Shown: positions 21,697-33,418 of the stretch, piece by piece
How the letters are laid out: the number at the start of each line of letters is the position of its first letter
How positions within the stretch are numbered: position 1 is the stretch's first letter
Assembly: GCA_963924555.1 (NCBI GenBank)
Contig: OZ004597.1
Span: 1,240,001 to 1,304,000, forward strand
Length of the DNA: 64,000 nt
Reading direction: 5' to 3'
Source of the DNA: Crambe crambe
Taxonomy: Eukaryota; Porifera; Demospongiae; Poecilosclerida; Crambeidae
Notes under the pieces: generated by a model
What the model saw: only the letters and a program-made list of their open reading frames with translations
Database searches by the model: none
Told to the model about the DNA's origin: nothing
Translations under genes and position numbers: made by a program

Positions 21697-24191
21697 AGTT
21701 ATTAATGAATACACAAAGAGGATGACCACAGCACACAACAATGCAAAAATAATAAATGAGGGCCAGAGGCTCTAAAATTGGATATTCCCAAGAGAGATTA
21801 AAAGAGAATTTTCCTTTAGGTTAGTACTTAGGGTATAGATCTGTCTGTCTCAATCTTTCTGTCTGTGTACTTATCACTTCTTTTACACACTTCCTCCCTT
21901 CTCTTTCACTTTCACTTAAAGTGGGTCTTCCCACATCATCCTACCCACTTTCCAATAACTTCTGCTTGAGTCTGGTGACCTCCCCTGAGTGTTCCTGTGT
22001 TTTCACCTGCTCCTCTTCCAGTTTGCATTGCAGATCAGCTGCAGAGGGAGGTGGGTGATCATAATAAACAAAACGGTTACCATGGAAGTAGGAGATACAA
22101 CAATCCTTATAGGAAATCACCCATGGACTGGTTCTCATTTTGGTTGCTCTAGCCATGACTATCATTAAGCAGCCAACTAACACCTCATGGTAAACAGAGG
22201 CACATCCCACACTGGAATTGTGTTGACTAACACAGGATGCCCCAATAAATAATAGATCATGTGCATGGTGTATCTTAGTGACTGCTACTTGTAGAGCTTG
22301 GTAGAGATAGATGTGTCTTCCCTTTTAGCCATTCTCTACGATCTTGATTGGCTGATACTTCACATATTAACACTTACCATTACTACTGACTTGGTGTTAA
22401 TATAATATCAGTCAATTTCAGTACCATTTAATAAACTATTTTTTTTATCATTAAATTCTTACACTCTGACCTCCAACTTACCCAAACTTGATTGCCATTT
22501 TCTTGCCTGCTGCTCAAACAACTCCACTACATTGTCAACGGATACACCTTTCAGCTGAAAAAAATGAATAATAAATTGGAAGCAATAACAATTATGCCTT
22601 TACCAGCATTTCATTTCGAAGGATTCCCATCACAAGACTAAATATTTTAGAATTCCTTTGGGCACTCTTACAGAGTAAGCTGTAGACTAACGACTACATA
22701 ATGATCTGAATTGCTGTGTACCATTCTTCATAACTACTGCAGCCATACTCACTACAAGAGAATGCCACTCTACTCACAAACACTCTAGGATGGAAGGAAG
22801 GTAGGTAGTTAACTCACCGAGCGGTTTGGTCCTAGCAACCGATCTAACAAGTGCTTCCCCTCATTGAAGATTGAGTTTGTGAGAGGGTGGGGGAGAGTGG
22901 CTGTTCCTGAGGGTCTGTTTTTGTACGATTTGGGTGTGGCGTCACAGTCTGGTGACTGCACAGACACGTATTGCAGGGAAGGTGAGGATATTTCAGTCTC
23001 CACAAACTGTCTGGCCTGTGTAGATAAGCCACAAGAGTTCTCAGTCTTGGAGGGAGGGGCCTTGTCACATTGATCCCTGGGAGTCTCTATGAAGGCCTGA
23101 TTGGCAGGACTAATTGATAGGGACTGCCTCTGTTTGGCTCTACTGTCCTCTGCTTCCTCCGGGCTTGAGCACCCATCAGGTGTTAGTTCGTCCCTACTAC
23201 CCGGTGTGGAGGTACGTGGCCATGGGTACCCATTCAAGGAGGTGTGACTGTTACTAGCAGTGGTTGAGCTCGTACAAGAGGCAGGGCTTGAACTTGGATC
23301 AGCAGCAATCAAATCAGAGCAGCTGTTGACTCGTACTTGCTTCCGTTTTGCCTTTGCAGTTGTACCACCTCCTTTGCCCTTAGCATTAGCACTAGATATT
23401 GGCACTGCTGGTGAACCAGATGACGTCTTGCCACTGTTCCTTAAATCTCGTTCCGAAGAGCTCTTTCTTGTCGGCATGTTCTGTCCAGATTGCTTGTGGG
23501 AAGCAGATTTCGTCTTGTCCTTGTCTTTCATATTTCTTAAATTCTCCGTACTAGCAGCCTTGTACATTCCTCCTGTTCTGAAAGGATACGAAGTCTTCTT
23601 GGCCTCTTTGACTTGAATTTCCTTCCCCGCTACCCCTTTAGTGGCAAAAGCCTTCATGGGCTGACGGCGATTGGAATGCTGTGCAACTGTAGTTCTCTTG
23701 ATGGGCTGAGAGAGACGATTGACAAGATCATTCTGAATGGAAAGACCAACTTTGTTCACTGAAGGAGTGACAGGGGGTGCAGAGGACTTGACGGAAGCCG
23801 GCCTTGGGGATTCCTTTCGTTCCACCGAGGGGGCTCGACTGCTAGGCTGGCTATTGGGACGGCTACGTGACCTCCGATTTGTGTCCAATTCCACTTTTGA
23901 AACGGGAACAAACACACCACAGTTGTCCTCACACATGAAATAACGGATGCCATGCACGGAGCCATTGTTCTTCCCGTTGGGTTGATCAAGCTCCACCCCA
24001 CACCACACACCCTCAGAGAACTCGGGCTCCCCCACATAGCGGAGGACACCAAATTTTTGTTTCTTGTCATTCCCTGAAGTGAAGATGATCCTCTTTCCCA
24101 GATCAGTCACCTTTGGTCGAATCTGGACAACCTTGGGAGCACCATCTGTACTGTTGCTATCATCAGAGTCCGAATAGTCGGGGGAATCCAT
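21086..24191 (-). CDS. CAP-Gly domain protein with short coiled coil
   Basis: Starts on the minus strand at the ATG at 24191 after an acidic Ser/Asp leader. The CAP-Gly domain lies at about 24110-23900: GKRIIFTSGNDKKQKFGVLR, EFSEGVWCGVELDQPNG and GSVHGIRYFMCEDNCGVFV, where GKNNG stands for the usual GKNDG. A long Ser/Lys/Arg-rich, probably disordered region fills the rest of exon 1. Then five small exons encode a coiled coil (LKGVSVDNVVELFEQQARKW; LEEEQVKTQEHSGEVTRL; EMTKEHQREILTL). Phases agree to TAA at 21086-21088. CAP-Gly domains bind the EEY/F tails of tubulin and EB proteins, so a microtubule plus-end or dynactin-type role is likely. It resembles CLIP proteins but has one CAP-Gly domain and a much shorter coil, so I give no symbol. 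Confidence 0.8.
21606..21693. repeat. (GA)n microsatellite in a CAP-Gly gene intron
   Basis: About 45 near-perfect GA units. ORFs of Arg/Glu or Ser/Leu across it are artefacts. Confidence 0.95.
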
Positions 24192-24654
24192 CTAGAACAG
24201 CCAGGAAGAAGGAGGATGAGGCTCAGTGCTGGGCTATAAAGCAATTTAGTCTCTAAAATCATAGTAGTAGCTGTTAATGACCCTCAACTTGTTCAAACCC
24301 GCATTAATTAGCTAGCAAGCAGCACAAATGGTCGATCTGATTCTCCCACTTTGCAGAGATTATCAGCCAGATCCATCTCTCTACTTGCAATGCTCTAGGC
24401 TATCTATCCATCAGCCTGCAATTCAAATTTATAGGAGCTAACCTACCTCTCGGTCGGTGGTTAAGGTTCCTTTCAATTCAGGTATACTGCTCCAAGCTAA
24501 ACTCTCCGACACTGACTCGAGCTAGTCAACTCAAGGACTACAGCACTTCAATTCAACCGCATTTATCTTAAATTGAATCTTGCGGAATAATTAATGCTTA
24601 TTATTGTCCCCGCCCCCTAATTAACTTTGACTTATTGGGCGCAAAGATGTTGGG
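24192..24654. promoter_or_regulatory. Shared divergent upstream region, CAP-Gly gene and epimerase-GT8 gene
   Basis: 463 bp separate two start codons pointing away from each other. No exon is evident. The region must hold the 5' UTRs and probably both promoters; I cannot point to specific factor sites. Confidence 0.45.
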
Positions 24655-25631
24655 ATGAAGGGTAGCAGAGGTGTGTCCTGGAGTGAGATGGTGCACTATA
24701 GGGTACTGGCAGTGCTGTTACTTGCATTACTGTGTTCCTTAGTGATGGTACTCTTGCATCCCCTACTACTCAGCTCTGCTCCAGGACGCCATAAACCCCC
24801 TGAGGCCGAGATAGGTATGGCCTGTTGTTACCTAATATCCCGGTTAGGTAAATCATACCTTAAAGTACACCCTATTTTGTATTTTCCTTTTGATTTCAAT
24901 GTAAACATATTAACAATAACACTGGTGAGTACTGAGCCAAAGGCCAAAGTTAGTAAGTTATCAAACTCTAAATATTTTAGTTTCAATATTTTCCAATGGT
25001 GTGTAACACACAGAATCTAGTCCATGGAAGTGCAATCATAGATTCTAATTAGTTCCAATCGCATCTTTGTCAATCGTCATGCTGCCGCCCCCATTTTTTC
25101 AGGTCCTCCCCCTAGATACCACCATGGCAACAGGTATAAACAGGTGGTGTTAGTGACTGGAGCAGCTGGCTTCATTGGGTTCCATGTCTCCAATGCCCTA
25201 GCAACTCAGTGGAGGGCCACAGTTGTGGGTGTGGACAGTTATACAGAGTCCTATGACGTCCAACTCAAATGGGACAGAACTAACGAGCTCATTAAAGCAG
25301 GGGTTCATATGTACAGAGGGGATGTGTGTGATCAGACACTTCTATCATTCTTGTTTGAGAAGTTCAATTTCACCAGTGTGGTACACTTAGCAGCACAGGC
25401 TGGAGTGAGGTATTCACTTGAGCATCCACTCCATTTCATCCATAGCAACATTGAGTGTTATATTACATTGCTCAACCTCATCAAAGCTCATAAGGTGAGC
25501 AGTCATTTGACGTGTTGGGGCATCCTGCTGGCTTCTTTACTGGTACTGGAGCACTGTTTGGGGTTTCTAGTGGTAGTGGATGCCTAAGGCTTCATACCTG
25601 AGGCCAAAAACAGCCCAGATCATAACAATTA

Positions 25632-25662
<31 letters not shown>

Positions 25663-28600
25663 TGTCTACACAGCACATTTCTCTAGTGTATGCCTCCTCC
25701 TCTTCAGTATACGGGCACAATTCACCCCTCCCTTTCTCGTCCTCCCTGTCCCCCCATATTCCCTCCAACATATACGCGGCTACCAAACACTCCAATGAGC
25801 TCTTTGCCAAGGCCTTCTGTTTGCAGCACAACTTGAGGGCAGTGGGGCTGAGGTTTTTCACAGTGTATGGGCCCTGGGGGAGACCAGACATGGCTGTCTA
25901 CAAATTTGCCCAGAATATGCTGAATGGTAGACCTCTCGTTATGTACAACTCTTCCCAGCCACTGGTACGAGACCTCACCTTTATCTCTGATGCTGTCAAA
26001 GGGATACTACTGGCATTGGAGTACAAGCCTTCTCAGTGTGGGGAGGTATACAACATTGGTTCAGGACAGATGGTAAACATATATGCTTTGCTGAGGCTCC
26101 TTGAAACTGAATTGAACACAACTGCCTCTTTGGTAAGTCTATGGATTGAATGGGACAATAGCAGCAGCAAGAACACACACCTTTAACATTTACTGACTGG
26201 TAAGGCTGATGAATTTGGTGATAAGAGCTAGGTACCACCTTCTGGTTGTTTCAAATACATCTAGGAATGTTTGCTTTGTATATGGAGTGGACACAGCTCT
26301 CAATTCAGCCACCATCTGTCCATTATCTGTTTACCCTCTGAGTCTTTCCCTCATCCTGTCCACTCTGCAGGCCAAAAAACTGCCTCTACCACCTTGTGAT
26401 CTGCCTGCCACTTTGGCTGACATCTCTAAGTCACAAAGAGTACTGGGTTATAAGCCTCAGGTGAGTATCCAGCAAGGAATAAGGGAGTTCGTCCACTGGC
26501 TGAAAGTGTACTTACCACTGAGGGAGATGAGGATGAAAAAGGGAATTAATGAATTGGAGTGAGTTGGTGGTTTTATGGTGTGTGGAAATTGAGGTTTTGT
26601 AATGGCTTGCATGAAGGAGGATGTTGATGCTGGAAGAGAGAGAAGTGGCTGAGATGAAGAGAAAAAAACTAGATCTAATCAACTCTGACTTCCTTAAGAG
26701 ACTGCACGTTCTCAGAAATAAGTGAGGCAACAGCTTGTATTGTATTGTGTGTGTGTGTGTGTATGTGTATGTGTGTGGGTTAATGACGCTATCACACATC
26801 AACTGTGAATGTCTCTCAGATATAAGGAATTTGCACAGGAAATCAAGAGAGAATTGCCAAGAGATCTGGGAAAGAAGAAATTCATATACTACCCAGGTAA
26901 TTTAAAACCCATTTGATCTCTGATATGCATTAACCTTTAATGTCGATCACAGTAATTGTGTCAGTGACATGCGTGTTTGTGTGTTTGTGTGTATGTACGT
27001 GTAGGAGTTGACTCTAGAGGGTCCACAATAATCAAAGGACCTCATTACCAAGGCAACAAGACAGTAAGTAGCAATGTATCTCATCCTCATGACACCTTCC
27101 TAATATTGCTCCCTCCTAGCTGCTGAAGAAGCGTTGTCAAATGACTGAACAGTGTATTGCATTCACTTCCAAGGGCGAGTTCAAAAATCATATCAATCCA
27201 CCGAAAAAATGGATAAAGAAATCCAAATCTGAGGGTCTCTATGTGGGAGGTATGTTCCTTAGTTACATGTGTTGGCCTAGCTAGCAGCTATAGAGGAGCT
27301 GGTCAGTTTATAGAATGCGGTATTTTCTGCTCTATGTTTTTATTACCCCTTGCCCACATGTGCCTGTACATGCATGCAGATATAGACATGTGCCTGTACA
27401 TGCATGCAGATATAGACATGTGCCTGTACATGCATGCAGATATAGACATGTGCCTGTACATGCATGCAGATATAGACATGTGTGCTACTGACCTGCACAA
27501 TTGTGGCAAACACCAAGACTGCATCTTTACAGGTTTGGCTCGGCTATTTTCATTTCCTGTCAGTGTCATGATTTTTTTCCCCCTCAAGGTCCCTCTAGCT
27601 ACAATTGTACTTGTCACAAATCATTTGTCAAATTGGCCTCAGGCTGCATTGAAAAGTAAGCAGTCAGTGTTTCATCATGTGACGTTATCACGTGACTGTC
27701 ATGTTCAGGTACGAAGAAGGAGTGGTTAGTGAAGCCGAAAACAACTTTCGCTTCTCCAACTACTTTGATGGACTTGACTGGGGGAAATATACACAGGGAA
27801 AGAACTTTGTTTTTTTCCAGGCATGTGCTCATTGCTATGGAGATTATGTGGTAATATTCAATCTTAATGCTAGGGGGTTGACTCACCTGGAGGGGATTAT
27901 CTAGTGGTAAAAGGTGGAGCTGATAGTGTGGAGAAGTTGAAGAAGATCTGTAGTAAGTTGGACAACTGTTTGGCATTCAATACCAATGGGATTCTGAAAC
28001 ACTCTCTCAAACCTCCTGAAAAGTGGATTCGCTGGACAAAAGACTCAAAACGTGGCATGTATGTGTTAGGTAAAGAACCAACCTCCATTTTACTGAGCTA
28101 ATAAAGTGAGGGAAAATGTTTATTGCTTATCAGATGTGGACTACTGTAGTCTTGATGGAGAGCAGTGTCCTTCACATTCCAGCTGTTTCCACCATTCCCC
28201 AGGAAACTACAGCTGCAAGTGTGTTCCTCCCTGGACCATGTCTACAGGACTGGAGTATTCTTGTGAAATTGAGGGAGAGAACATTAACAGTAAAGATATC
28301 AGAAAGAATGCCATGACAACGGTGGAGTCTGAAGTGATGGAAGTCGGATCTGACTTGAGTGCTACAAAGGAGGCTGTAATTGTCACAGAGATGGATGGTG
28401 GGATGGATCACAACATTCATGTGATTGTGTCATGTGACCAAAACCACTTGCCAGGACTTGTCAGTGTCCTTCATTCTGTTATCAGAAACACTCGCTCCGT
28501 CAAGAACCTTCATCTCCACCTCATCTTGTCTGGATTGACAAGGGAGGAATTCACTCACTACCTCCAGTGCTATCCCCCTCTCCCTGTCCACTCCCCCCTG

Positions 28601-29777
28601 GACGTGGTCCAACTGGACCCTCAGCTGCTGAAAGGACGTATTCATGTGTACTCGTCCCCAGAAGAAGTCGGGAATCTGAGCAGTCTGGCAAACTTTGGCA
28701 GGTTCTTCTTCCACGAACTATTCCCTCAATTGGAGCGAGCTCTTTACCTTGATGCTGACGTCATCGTCAAGGGAGACATTGCCGAACTGTGGAGGCAATT
28801 TTGTGCTTCAGATCAGCTGTTATTTGCGGCTCCAAGGTATTTTGAGATGTACCAGTACTTTTCCAACTAGTGCATATATTATATATAACCCATTGATGTA
28901 ACATACGTAGGACCAGGCCAACCTATGGTGACTTTTTTTCTCCCAAGGTTAGAAAAATATTCAAGGAAAGGTATTAATCATACTTGGACTGTATCTGTAT
29001 GAATATTATGCTGCATCGCTCTCTGATAAACACAAAGGTATGGAAGACACTTTAGCACTGGAGACCAGACTTTCAATTCTGGGGTGTATGGAGTCAACCT
29101 AGCTTTGTGGAGAGAAAAAAGGATCCATGATGAAGTCTTTTACTGGTTAGACCAGGTACAGTTTGACATGTCTCATATTATCCTTCTCTTAATTAAGGGG
29201 TCTTCTTAATTAAAGGGGTTCTACTCCTATACAGTATTGTTTTGTATTGCAGAAGTATTATCCTCTCTTAATTAAAGGGGTTCTACTCCTATATAGTATT
29301 GTTGTTTTGTATTACAGCAAGGACAGGAGCCTCTATGGAAGTTTGGTACTCAACCAATCATGTTATTAGTCGGCTACAAACAATGGACAGAAATGGATCA
29401 ACGTTGGAATGTAAATGGTGAGACATTGTCCTTCGATCCTGAAATTGATGCGTGATCGCTGTGTTCTCTTTAATGCACAAGGTTTGGGCTGGGATGAAAG
29501 CATACCAAAAGAGACCTTAGCAAGTGCCAAGTTGCTCCACTGGAATGGAAAGAGTGAGCATAAATAGAACTTCTTGATCGAATGAACTCATTCTTTTCCT
29601 CCTTCAGGGAAGCCATGGTTAAAGGAGGGACTTTACAGAGAAATATGGTCACAGCATGCACCCATACAGTGCACAGGACATGGTACGTGTGTGCTCATCA
29701 AAGAAGGCCAGCCGAGGTACACATGCCAATGTGAGAGGAACTACAGTGGAAACCAGTGCCAAATACATCTCTCATAA
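24655..29777 (+). CDS. Membrane-anchored UDP-glucuronate 4-epimerase-like / GT8 glycosyltransferase fusion with PAN-like and EGF modules
   Basis: One chain of about 17 exons keeps phase from the ATG at 24655 to TAA at 29775-29777. Order: short cytoplasmic N-terminus and transmembrane anchor ([18 protein letters not shown]); an SDR epimerase at about 25110-26510 with [32 protein letters not shown], catalytic YAATK and [15 protein letters not shown], the UDP-GlcA 4-epimerase signature; a coiled coil; PAN-like module 1 (about 26820-27250); EGF 1; PAN-like module 2 (27710-28070, [15 protein letters not shown]); EGF 2; a GT8 domain (28410-29640) with [12 protein letters not shown], DxD in [22 protein letters not shown] and LLHWNGKRKPW; and a last EGF (CTGHGTC...CQC). 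The GT8 part resembles GLT8D1/2 and plant GAUT enzymes. The anchor and EGFs imply a Golgi-lumen type II protein. Inference: it makes UDP-galacturonate and transfers a sugar, perhaps that one. Confidence 0.82.
25635..25663. repeat. (TC)n run near a splice acceptor
   Basis: A pure TC tract just before the acceptor (acacag) of the third epimerase exon; it probably acts as its polypyrimidine tract. Confidence 0.7.
27361..27480 (+). repeat. Four perfect 30-bp tandem repeats, each with a splice acceptor
   Basis: The unit tgcctgtacatgcatgcaga plus tatagacatg occurs four times without change. The last one supplies the acceptor (gcatgcag) and the first bases of the EGF 1 exon (from 27470). Every unit holds the same acceptor in the same frame, so use of an earlier one would add 10, 20 or 30 residues. 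Confidence 0.95.
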
Positions 29778-29866
29778 AAGCACTTTATGCAAAATTGGGA
29801 TATCATAGTTTTGTTTTCATCACATGACAAACGTTCATGATAAGTAATTGTTACTTATTCATTTTT

Positions 29867-30939
29867 TCAAAATCTCCAAGAGATTCACGCAAAGTCTGTG
29901 AAGAGGAAGTCCTACTACATTGAAATAGTCCCCTTGGATACCTTCTATCAATGTTCCCCCTAAGCCCTGGATACCATATCTGTCATACCCAGTTAGTCAA
30001 GGACAGCTAATTCCATGCAGGAAATATTACCATTTTACTTAAGGAGGATACGCACCAGCTTTGTCCCTGCATGAAGAGAGGGAAAGGTCATAGGTCAAAG
30101 GTGGGCAGAGTGGTTTCACTCACAGTGGTTCCCTAGATTGGATGTAGGACTTCATCAGATCATCATTCAGTGGGGAAAATGTGACTCGAGTCACTTCGTG
30201 AAAGCATTTCACTGTTACTCCCTTTTCCTCTGTCCTCTGCACCAGTGCCACACCTGTACACACCTGGTGGGTGTGGCCACTCAAACTGTATGTATGCATG
30301 GATCATTCAGAACCCAATAACAAGGAAATGTAATGGCATACATTTTGAGCATCTCTTGTGCTCGCTCATTGGTCCCTGGTTTCTCGAGAATTTCATCATT
30401 CATGACCTATTAAAGTGTTTCCCAGTTATTCAGTGATACATACAGTGTCAACCTACAACTATTGTGTCTGCTCCAATCACTACTTCCCAGTCATCCCGGT
30501 CCTGTGATGTGATGTGTATAATTATACATGCAATATTGATTTTACCTTACCTAGTCTAGTATTACCTAGATATATAATTATTGACGATACCTTACCTTCA
30601 GACGTTTAGCCACTTCTTCTGCTTTGCCTGCAGCAGTGGACTCTGCATACTGCCACGCTTCTTTGTATTGGGTCTTATCCAGGTTCTCTTCAAATCTGGA
30701 GGGTACTACTTCAAGGGGGAAGGCCTGCATTGATATGGCAGTGATGGCCAGTGATGGGTTCATAGCAAGCCTCTAAAAAATCTAGTTACAATATTCTCCA
30801 GTATCTGCTTCCTTCTTGGAGACCCACTGGCTAGGATAACTCTTCTTCCTTTCAGCAGTTGACAGATTGGACCAAGCATCTCGATTCTTGACTCTAGGGC
30901 TACTTGCCACACCTCCCTCATTAACAAAACTTCGCTCAT
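29867..30939 (-). CDS. Maf-family nucleotide pyrophosphatase (ASMTL N-domain-like), seven exons
   Basis: Short exons on the minus strand, assembled by eye, give a full Maf domain. From the ATG at 30939 (an internal ATG at about 30880 is also possible): [20 protein letters not shown] with the Maf SxSPRR signature; [20 protein letters not shown] (30724-30596); [71 protein letters not shown]; and [20 protein letters not shown], ending with TGA at 29867-29869. Phases match at every junction tested. Maf proteins hydrolyse dTTP, UTP and modified NTPs to monophosphates, a house-cleaning role. In vertebrates this domain is fused to an O-methyltransferase in ASMTL; here the stop follows the domain directly, so it stands alone. 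The 3' end faces the epimerase-GT8 gene, 89 bp away. Exon edges are approximate. Confidence 0.85.
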
Positions 30940-31017
30940 TAGTGTTAATTTGTTAATTTCATTATTTGGGAAGTCATGTCAGAAGGGTGAAGACACAACC
31001 ACCGTTGACTTTAAATC
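30940..31017. promoter_or_regulatory. 78-bp divergent promoter region, Maf gene and KLHL8-like gene
   Basis: Only 78 bp lie between the most upstream Maf ATG (minus) and the Kelch ATG (plus). If the downstream Maf ATG is used the gap is about 140 bp. Both promoters must overlap or sit within transcribed leaders. Confidence 0.5.
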
Positions 31018-33418
31018 ATGGAAGATTCAGATGCAGAGAAAGAAGAACCACCGGTAGCTCCTCCGCCTCTCCCAGAAAGAACTTACCAGCAGCAGCAGCA
31101 ACAACAACATCACCATCCCCACAGTAGTAATACAAGAGAAGCGAACGTGGCAGCTGAAGTTGAAGGTACAGCTATCCGTAGTGAAGACTCATCACTTGAA
31201 AAGGTCACCAAGGCCATGGAAGACATCACTATTTCGGAGGAAAGTCCCAAAGAGTCTGACACTCAAGTATTTGCCCATGGTGAGCACCCTTCTCTAGCAT
31301 TTGTACAGATGCAGCAGATGAGAGAGGATGGTAAGCTGTGTGATGTGATCTTGGAAGTGGGGGACAGCAAGATTCATGCCCACAGGCTGGTTCTGGCTGC
31401 GTCAAGTACTTATTTTTATTCCATGTTCGTCCGAGACATGTTGGAGAGTCGGCAGGATCAGATTACTCTTCAAGGGGTAGACCCAGAAGCAATGTCTCTG
31501 CTGGTGGAATTTGCTTACTCCTCTAAGCTGGAGATCACCACAGCTAATGTCCAGTCCCTGATGACAGCTGCTTCGCTCTTCAACTTTCCAGCTGCTTTCA
31601 AGGCAACTTCTAAATTTCTTTCCAAACAGCTTGACCCTTCCAATTGTATTGGGATACGGGCTTTTGCCAAGACACACGGGAGTTCAGAGCTGGTGGAAAC
31701 AGCCACAGCGTACTTCCTGGAGCATTTCATGGAGACAGTAAAGAATGACGAATATGTCAATCTTCCTGCTGAGGATCTTGCATTCATGCTGGATAGTGGT
31801 GACCTTAATGTCCAATCAGAGGAAGACGTGTACCACGCAGTGCAGATATGGCTGCTCCATGCTCCCGAGGAGAGGAAAAAGAATCTTGCTCTTCTTTTGG
31901 GGAGTGTGCGTCTCCCTCTTCTTTCCCCTGCCTTCCTTACTCAGGAGGTGGAGAGCAACCAGTTTATCAGAAAAAGTCTTGAGTGTCGAGACTTGCTGGA
32001 CGAGGCCAAGAATTACCACCTGATGCATGAGAAGTTCATCAGATCGTCACTTGATCGATTCCAACCTCGCAAGTCCACTGTTGGTTTACTCTTTGCTATC
32101 GGAGGACGGGGGGCAGTCGGGGAACCATTCAGCAGTGTGGAATGTTACAACTTCCGCACTAACACTTGGCACGAAGGTCCAGAGCTTAAATCTCGTCGGA
32201 GGCATGTGGGTGTGGCCTGTCTGGGGAACAAGATCTATGCAGTTGGTGGACACGATGGGATCCAGCACTTGAACTCAGTGGAGTGTTATGACCCAAAGAA
32301 AGGACATTGGGAGTTTGTCGAATCCATGAAGAAACTGCGGCGGGGTATAGCAGTCGGGGTGCTTGGGGGACCTCTTTATGCTGTGGGTAAGTTCCTGTAA
32401 TTAGGGGGTCTGTTGATAACATAAGCACTTTGCTCAAGTGGATATGGAATGCTCCAGGGTGTAAATCAGTGAGTGATTGTGTGTGTGGTGACAAATTTTT
32501 GTATGATCATATTAGCAAATAGCTTCTCATCTAATGTGCAGGTGGCCTTGATGACGTCAATTGCTATCGTGCTGTGGAGCGATATGACCCAGAATCCAAT
32601 GAATGGATGGAAGTGGCTAGCTTACGGTCCCCACGGGGAGGAGTGGGAGTGGCTACCTTGGGGCGGTTCCTCTATGCGGCTGGAGGTAACGATGGGAACA
32701 CATCCCTCCAGACAGTGGAGAAGTATGACCCGCATATCAATAAGTGGGTGGAGGTGGCTCCCATGGCCAAGAGACGTGCTGGAGTGGGTTTGTCTGCCCT
32801 TAATGGCTACCTCTATGCTGCGGGGGGATTCGATGATGCCTCCCCTCTTAACACAGTGGAAAGGTGTGTGTGTGTGTGTGTGTGTGTGTGGGAGGGGGGG
32901 GTGTGGAGGAAGGAAGTGTATGATGCCACATAGCCAAGAGGAAGCAACAGTAATAACAGCAAAGGCCAAAAGCAAGGAAGTTTATTTCTCATCTTGTGCT
33001 TAGATCATTGTTAATAAAATACCTAGCATGAACTATCAGAGCACTTCACCACTCAGGGGCATGAATGGTGTGATGTGATGGTTGATCTTGTTCTTGTGAA
33101 ATTGAACTTCATTTCTCTCCTTTCAGGTACGATCCGGACCAAAATGAATGGGTCTTCGTACAGTCCATGCATATCTGCCGAGGAGGAGTTGGACTGGCCT
33201 CTCTTGGGGGGTACCTCTTTGCCATTGGAGGACATGATGGGAAGTGTTACCTGCAGACAGCAGAGGTATACTGCTCCAGGACCAATTCGTGGTCCATGGT
33301 GGCTAGCATGAAGACCAGTCGAGCTGGGGCAGGTGTGGTCTCCTGTCCTCCCTCTACCCTCACACTCAACATCAGCACCAGCAATTTCTCGGTCCCAGAG
33401 TCTCTGGGTTCTCTTTAA
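31018..33418 (+). CDS. KLHL8: BTB-BACK-Kelch protein, KLHL8-like Cul3 adaptor
   Basis: Three exons: 31018-32385, about 32542-32863 and about 33127-33418, ending with TAA. A Gln/His tract (31087-31116) lies in the acidic leader. The BTB domain reads LCDVILEVGDSKIHAHRLVL and SSTYFYSMFVRDM; the BACK domain follows (IRAFAKTHGSSELVETATAY). Six Kelch blades run from LLFAIGGRGAVGEPFSSVEC to the end, with conserved GG pairs (YAVGGHDG, YAAGGNDG, YAAGGFDD, FAIGGHDG). The GRGxVGEPFxSVECY start of the first blade is typical of KLHL8. Such proteins bind Cul3 through BTB and present substrates held by the Kelch propeller for ubiquitination. The last exon ends in a short Ser/Thr tail. A TG microsatellite (32866-32890) overlaps the second donor. 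Confidence 0.9.

Noticed and set aside
21512..21736. Arg-Glu and Ser-Leu repeat proteins
   Set aside because: Pure (GA)n microsatellite read in both directions.
26569..27000. Splitting the epimerase and GT8 regions into two genes
   Set aside because: Exons ending at about 26569, 26724 and 26896 join in phase without a stop, and no start codon with a leader or signal peptide precedes the PAN-like modules. RNA evidence would still be decisive.
27303..27617. Minus-strand ORF with [10 protein letters not shown] repeats
   Set aside because: Antisense of the 30-bp repeat; the plus-strand exon phase and EGF cysteines decide the coding strand.
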